From: Pseudomonas sp. GL-B-19
GTDB taxonomy: Bacteria; Pseudomonadota; Gammaproteobacteria; Pseudomonadales; Pseudomonadaceae
Length of the DNA stretch: 64,000 nucleotides
Assembly: GCF_019956415.1 (NCBI RefSeq)
Contig: NZ_JAHBDK010000042.1
Span: 205,490-269,489 of the forward strand
Reading direction: 5' to 3'
The notes beneath the pieces are model-generated. The model ran no database searches, was not told the DNA's origin, and was given only the letters and a program-made list of their open reading frames with translations. Shown here one piece after another: positions 60,621 through 64,000 of this stretch (its first letter is position 1; every line of letters begins with the position of its first letter). A program made the position numbers and the translations under genes.

Positions 60621-61784
60621 ATGACCGTGTTGAAGATGTCCGACCTCGATCTGCAAGGTAAGCGCGTACTGATCCGCGAAGACCTCAACGTCCCAGTCAA
60701 GGACGGTGTTGTCACCAGCGATGCGCGAATCCTGGCCTCGCTGCCGACCATCAAGCTGGCCCTGGAGAAAGGCGCGGCCGTGATGGTCTGCTCGCACCTT
60801 GGCCGTCCGACCGAAGGTGAGTTCTCGTCCGAGAACAGCCTCAAGCCAGTCGCCGACTACCTGAGCAAGGCCCTGGGCCGCGAAGTGCCGCTGGTCGCTG
60901 ATTATCTGGGCGGCGTCGACGTGAAAGCCGGCGAGATCGTACTGTTCGAAAACGTGCGCTTTAACAAAGGCGAGAAAAAGAACGCTGACGAACTGGCCCA
61001 GCAATACGCCGCCCTGTGCGACGTGTTCGTGATGGACGCCTTCGGCACCGCTCACCGCGCCGAGGGTTCGACCCACGGCGTGGCCAAGTTCGCCAAAGTT
61101 GCCGCCGCTGGCCCGCTGCTGGCTGCTGAACTGGACGCACTGGGCAAAGCCCTCGGCGCCCCGGCTCAGCCAATGGCCGCCATCGTTGCCGGCTCCAAGG
61201 TCTCGACCAAGCTCGACGTACTGAACAGCCTGAGCCAGATCTGCAACCAGCTGATCGTCGGCGGCGGCATCGCCAACACCTTCCTGGCCGCTGCCGGTCA
61301 CCCGGTTGGCAAATCACTGTACGAACCGGACCTGCTGGACACCGCTCGCGCCATCGCCGCCAAAGTCAGCGTGCCACTGCCGGTCGACGTAGTCGTTGCG
61401 AAGGAATTCGCCGAGAGCGCCACCGCGACCGTCAAGCTGATCGCTGACGTGGCCGCCGACGACATGATCCTGGACATCGGCCCGCAGACTGCGGCGAATT
61501 TCGCCGAGCTGCTGAAGTCGTCCAAGACCATCCTGTGGAACGGTCCGGTAGGCGTGTTCGAATTCGACCAGTTTGGTAACGGCACCAAAGTGTTGGCCCA
61601 GGCCATCGCAGAAAGCTCGGCGTTCTCCATCGCTGGCGGCGGCGACACTCTGGCCGCCATCGATAAATATGGCGTTGCGGATCAGATCTCCTACATTTCT
61701 ACCGGTGGCGGCGCGTTCCTTGAATTCGTCGAAGGCAAGGTGCTGCCAGCTGTTGAAGTCCTGGAAAGCCGGGCTAAGGCCTGA
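60621..61784 (+). CDS. pgk: Phosphoglycerate kinase
   Basis: Pgk transfers phosphate between 1,3-bisphosphoglycerate and ADP. The 387-residue protein starts MTVLKMSDLDLQGKRVLIRE. It has the signature RVLIREDLNVP, the substrate-binding CSHLGRPTEGEFS, FVMDAFGTAHRAEGSTHGVA and the nucleotide loop ISTGGGAFLEFVEG. It is 17 bases after epd and co-transcribed. Confidence 0.98.
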   Translation: MTVLKMSDLDLQGKRVLIREDLNVPVKDGVVTSDARILASLPTIKLALEKGAAVMVCSHLGRPTEGEFSSENSLKPVADYLSKALGREVPLVADYLGGVDVKAGEIVLFENVRFNKGEKKNADELAQQYAALCDVFVMDAFGTAHRAEGSTHGVAKFAKVAAAGPLLAAELDALGKALGAPAQPMAAIVAGSKVSTKLDVLNSLSQICNQLIVGGGIANTFLAAAGHPVGKSLYEPDLLDTARAIAAKVSVPLPVDVVVAKEFAESATATVKLIADVAADDMILDIGPQTAANFAELLKSSKTILWNGPVGVFEFDQFGNGTKVLAQAIAESSAFSIAGGGDTLAAIDKYGVADQISYISTGGGAFLEFVEGKVLPAVEVLESRAKA

Positions 61785-61818
61785 GGACGCCCATTTGACC
61801 AGGCAATGGAGTGTTTAC

Positions 61819-62040
61819 ATGGTCAAGACGTCAACGCTGTTGATCGCAGCGGGCCTGTTGGCGGCTTGCGGGAGTAACCCGAAAGCCACGCCGGAGCCCG
61901 CGCCGCAGAACCAGGAAAAAGGCTGCTACCAGGCCGACTGGCAAGCGGAAACCAATCCTGTGCTCAACAAGCGTTCCGGGCCGGATGGCCTGGATAAATA
62001 CGAGACACGGACACCCGCCAAGGAACAGGGCTGTCCTTGA
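61819..62040 (+). CDS. Small lipoprotein of unknown function
   Basis: A 73-residue protein starting MVKTSTLLIAAGLLAACGSN, with lipobox LLAAC (Cys17). The mature part is short, hydrophilic and has two more cysteines (KGCYQADWQ and EQGCP at the end) that could form a disulfide. GGAG lies ten bases before the ATG. It lies between pgk and the MliC-like gene, as in P. aeruginosa PA0553. The function is unknown. Confidence 0.85.
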   Translation: MVKTSTLLIAAGLLAACGSNPKATPEPAPQNQEKGCYQADWQAETNPVLNKRSGPDGLDKYETRTPAKEQGCP

Positions 62041-62096
62041 CGGGTCTGACTCATTACTCAGGGCTGGCGGCGTGCGCCGTCAGTCGAGGAACATGG

Positions 62097-62429
62097 ATGA
62101 AAGGTTTTATCGCCGTTACGGCGCTGGCGTTGCTGGCCGGTTGCGCTCAGTTGAACCTGTTCCAGTCGTCTGCACCTGTGGATAACTGGACCACCTGGAC
62201 CTGCGACAGTCAGGCCAAAGTGCTGTGGCGCTACACCGACGACAGCCGCAAGGAAGTCGACGTGCGCCTGGGCGGGGCTGATCAGGTCTATCGCCTGAAG
62301 CTGGAGCCGGGAGCGGAAGGTTCGCTGTATAGCAACGACATGCTGGCGTTTCACGTAAAAGGTGAGGAAGGCCTGGTGTACTGGGTCGCCACCAATGATT
62401 TGATCGGCCGCGGTTGTAAAGCCGAGTAA
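62097..62429 (+). CDS. MliC family lipoprotein (C-type lysozyme inhibitor-like)
   Basis: A 110-residue lipoprotein: MKGFIAVTALALLAGCAQLN gives signal peptide and lipobox LAGC (Cys16). The rest is one MliC domain beginning WTTWTCDSQAKVLWRYTDDS, with Cys in WTCD and in GRGCKAE forming the conserved disulfide. Members of this family bind and inhibit C-type lysozymes in the periplasm or on the surface. The inhibitory loop residues are not certain here, so true inhibition is only inferred. It lies 56 bases after the small lipoprotein. Confidence 0.85.
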   Translation: MKGFIAVTALALLAGCAQLNLFQSSAPVDNWTTWTCDSQAKVLWRYTDDSRKEVDVRLGGADQVYRLKLEPGAEGSLYSNDMLAFHVKGEEGLVYWVATNDLIGRGCKAE

Positions 62430-62449
62430 TAACGGCCCGACGCAACCCC

Positions 62450-62537
62450 CTGTAGGAGCTGGCTTGCCAGCGAAGAGGCCCTTGAGGCATGTGGTGTCCC
62501 GGCGGACGCCTTCGCCGGCAAGCCGGCTCCTACAGGG
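62450..62537. repeat. REP pair (REPIN), GGCTTGCCAGCGA type
   Basis: Inverted CTGTAGGAGCTGGCTTGCCA and CGGCAAGCCGGCTCCTACAG lie between the MliC-like gene and fba. The rest of the 239-base gap holds the fba ribosome site (GGGAGAG) and presumably its promoter. Confidence 0.9.
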
Positions 62538-62668
62538 GATGTGTTGGCCAGTACGCATTGACCGAATTCGCAGCCCGGACCAACCCCCGATCTGCAATAA
62601 CTTGAATAGCCGCCGCCGCTACGGCAGGCTGGCACGATTAACGACCCAAACCGGGAGAGACACACACA

Positions 62669-63733
62669 ATGGCACTTATCAGCATGCGCCAGATGCTGGA
62701 CCACGCAGCCGAGTTCGGCTACGGCGTTCCAGCCTTCAACGTCAACAACCTTGAGCAGATGCGCGCCATCATGGAAGCCGCTGACAAGACTGACTCCCCG
62801 GTGATCGTCCAGGCTTCGGCCGGTGCTCGCAAATACGCCGGCGCCCCGTTCCTGCGTCACCTGATCCTCGCGGCAATCGAAGAATTCCCACACATCCCGG
62901 TGTGCATGCACCAGGACCACGGCACCAGCCCTGACGTCTGCCAGCGCTCCATCCAACTGGGCTTCAGCTCGGTAATGATGGACGGTTCCCTGGGCGAAGA
63001 CGGCAAGACCCCGACGGACTACGACTACAACGTCCGTGTTACCCAACAAACCGTGGCCATGGCTCACGCCTGCGGCGTCTCGGTAGAAGGCGAGCTGGGC
63101 TGCCTGGGTTCGCTGGAAACCGGCATGGCCGGTGAAGAAGACGGCATTGGCGCCGAAGGCGTTCTGGATCACAGCCAAATGCTGACCGACCCGGAAGAAG
63201 CCGCTGACTTCGTCAAACGCACCCAGGTCGACGCCCTGGCCATCGCCATCGGCACCAGCCACGGCGCGTACAAGTTCACCAAGCCGCCTACCGGCGACGT
63301 ACTGGCTATCGACCGCATCAAAGAAATCCACAAACGTATCCCGAACACCCACCTGGTGATGCACGGTTCGTCTTCGGTTCCGCAAGAGTGGCTGGCGATC
63401 ATCAACCAGTACGGCGGCGACATCAAAGAAACCTACGGCGTGCCGGTTGAAGAAATCGTTGAAGGCATCAAGCACGGCGTGCGCAAGGTCAACATCGACA
63501 CTGACCTGCGCTTGGCGTCCACCGGTGCGATGCGTCGCCTGATGGCTACCAACCCGAGCGAGTTTGACCCGCGTAAGTTCTTCGGCGCGACTGTGACGGC
63601 GATGCGTGACGTGTGTATCGACCGTTACAACCAGTTTGGTACTGCTGGTAATGCTTCGAAGATCAAGCCGATCTCGCTGGAAGGGATGTATCAGCGGTAT
63701 TTGAAGGGTGAGTTGAACGCTAAGGTGAACTAA
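62669..63733 (+). CDS. fba: Fructose-bisphosphate aldolase, class II
   Basis: Interconverts fructose 1,6-bisphosphate with dihydroxyacetone phosphate and glyceraldehyde 3-phosphate; zinc-dependent. The 354-residue protein starts MALISMRQMLDHAAEFGYGV. The metal-binding region VCMHQDHGTSPDVCQRSIQL, GCLGSLETGMAGEEDGIG, GTSHGAYKF and VMHGSSSVPQEWL are class II (Calvin subtype) features. It is the last gene of the tkt-epd-pgk-fba block. An insertion-sequence end follows within about 40 bases. Confidence 0.98.
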   Translation: MALISMRQMLDHAAEFGYGVPAFNVNNLEQMRAIMEAADKTDSPVIVQASAGARKYAGAPFLRHLILAAIEEFPHIPVCMHQDHGTSPDVCQRSIQLGFSSVMMDGSLGEDGKTPTDYDYNVRVTQQTVAMAHACGVSVEGELGCLGSLETGMAGEEDGIGAEGVLDHSQMLTDPEEAADFVKRTQVDALAIAIGTSHGAYKFTKPPTGDVLAIDRIKEIHKRIPNTHLVMHGSSSVPQEWLAIINQYGGDIKETYGVPVEEIVEGIKHGVRKVNIDTDLRLASTGAMRRLMATNPSEFDPRKFFGATVTAMRDVCIDRYNQFGTAGNASKIKPISLEGMYQRYLKGELNAKVN

Positions 63734-63756
63734 GACCTTTAGTGTTTGAGTTGCAT

Positions 63757-63770
63757 AAAAACCCGCCGAG
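63757..63770 (+). other. Half of an intrinsic terminator, probably interrupted by the insertion sequence
   Basis: AAAAACCCGCCGAG, 24 bases after the fba stop, has the form of the left arm of a terminator whose right arm would be CTCGGCGGGTTTTT. That right arm is missing; instead sequence that looks like an insertion-sequence end begins at once. Confidence 0.5.
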
Positions 63771-63805
63771 ACAGACTGTGTGAAAACACACTGATGGTGG
63801 TTCCA

Positions 63806-63840
63806 GCAAACGCCCCGACTTGTTCGGGGCGTTTGCTTTT
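63806..63840. terminator. Intrinsic terminator near the insertion-sequence end
   Basis: GCAAACGCCCCGA, loop CTTGT, TCGGGGCGTTTGC, then CTTTTG. The stem is perfect (13 bases). It lies between fba and the transposase tail and could stop transcripts from either side. Confidence 0.85.
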
Positions 63841-63868
63841 GTGCTCACAGCAGACGAAAAAAGGCTTT

Positions 63869-64000
63869 TCAGCCCATCAGCGCCATCATCTGACGCACGC
63901 CCAGCACGTTAATCGCTCTTTTCAGGTTATAGGCGTTCACCGCCAAGGCCATTTCAGCCCTCGCGCCTTCAAGCTGTCGCAGCAAGAAGCGCGCGTTACC
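63869..64000 (-). mobile_element. Transposase C terminus (IS1182-like), partial
   Basis: On the minus strand the last 43 codons read GNARFLLRQLEGARAEMALA, then VNAYNLKRAINVLGVRQMM and ALMG before the stop. The A-YNLKR-IN-LGV pattern is the C-terminal end of DDE transposases of the IS1182 or a related family. The gene continues beyond the right edge. The element end is probably near 63771, where CAGACTGTGTGAAAACAC starts, of the kind seen as terminal repeat in this family. Confidence 0.75.

Overview
The window is a chromosomal segment of a Pseudomonas, most likely of the P. fluorescens group. It is GC-rich, gene order follows the Pseudomonas core backbone (metX-yggT-proC-yggS/pilT; pyrC'-pyrB-pyrR-ruvX-algH-tonB-gshB/pilGHIJ-chpA; rsmE-bioA; rhlE; metF-ahcY; metK-regulator/tkt-epd-pgk-fba), and intergenic gaps are full of the paired REP palindromes (GTAGGAGC... 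/ GTGGGAGC... types) typical of this group. Almost everything is ordinary core genome. No tRNA, rRNA or CRISPR was seen, and no prophage or island was recognised. The only mobile gene is the tail of an insertion-sequence transposase at the right edge.

Layout. 1-4139: methionine and proline biosynthesis genes, the PLP-homeostasis gene yggS, and pilT. 4282-5581: a NlpC/P60 cell-wall peptidase and a TM2 membrane protein. 5669-11675 (minus strand): pyrimidine genes (pyrR, pyrB and the inactive dihydroorotase-like pyrC'), ruvX, algH, a TonB protein and gshB. 11899-21873 (plus): the type IV pilus chemosensory cluster pilG-pilH-pilI-pilJ-chpA-chpC, which lacks pilK and chpB. 21988-22374: a small Pseudomonas-specific protein with a long, strongly structured leader. 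23039-31351: a complete malonate decarboxylase cluster mdcABCDEGH with the malonate transporter madLM and the LysR regulator mdcR. 31535-35757: a hemolysin III family protein, then a LysR gene divergent from a D-amino-acid dehydrogenase/RidA/GltI-like binding protein set. 35762-44512: rsmE, bioA, a flavin amine oxidase with a Pro/Ala/Lys-rich tail, cytochrome b561, YceI, the RNA helicase rhlE and a solute-binding protein. 44637-47184: metF and ahcY behind an S-adenosylhomocysteine (SAH) riboswitch. 47385-54610: mostly membrane and envelope genes (thioesterase, YfdC-like channel, DMT transporter, MAPEG, mltA, a cytochrome c' lipoprotein, DUF1090) and ligB. 54889-63733: metK with an ArsR/methyltransferase regulator, then tkt, epd, pgk, two small lipoproteins and fba.

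How the parts fit. The activated-methyl cycle is well represented: metK makes SAM, ahcY removes SAH, metF supplies methyl-THF and metX feeds methionine synthesis. Two different control devices sit here: the SAH riboswitch on ahcY, and an ArsR/methyltransferase fusion upstream of metK with a 30-base palindrome in its divergent promoter. The tkt-epd-pgk-fba block links the pentose phosphate pathway, PLP synthesis (erythrose-4-phosphate) and lower glycolysis. The mdc-mad cluster allows uptake and decarboxylation of malonate. The most intriguing unexplained signal is the multi-hairpin leader, with a candidate pseudoknot over the start region, upstream of the small protein at 21988-22374, together with a large imperfect palindrome at 22757-22794.
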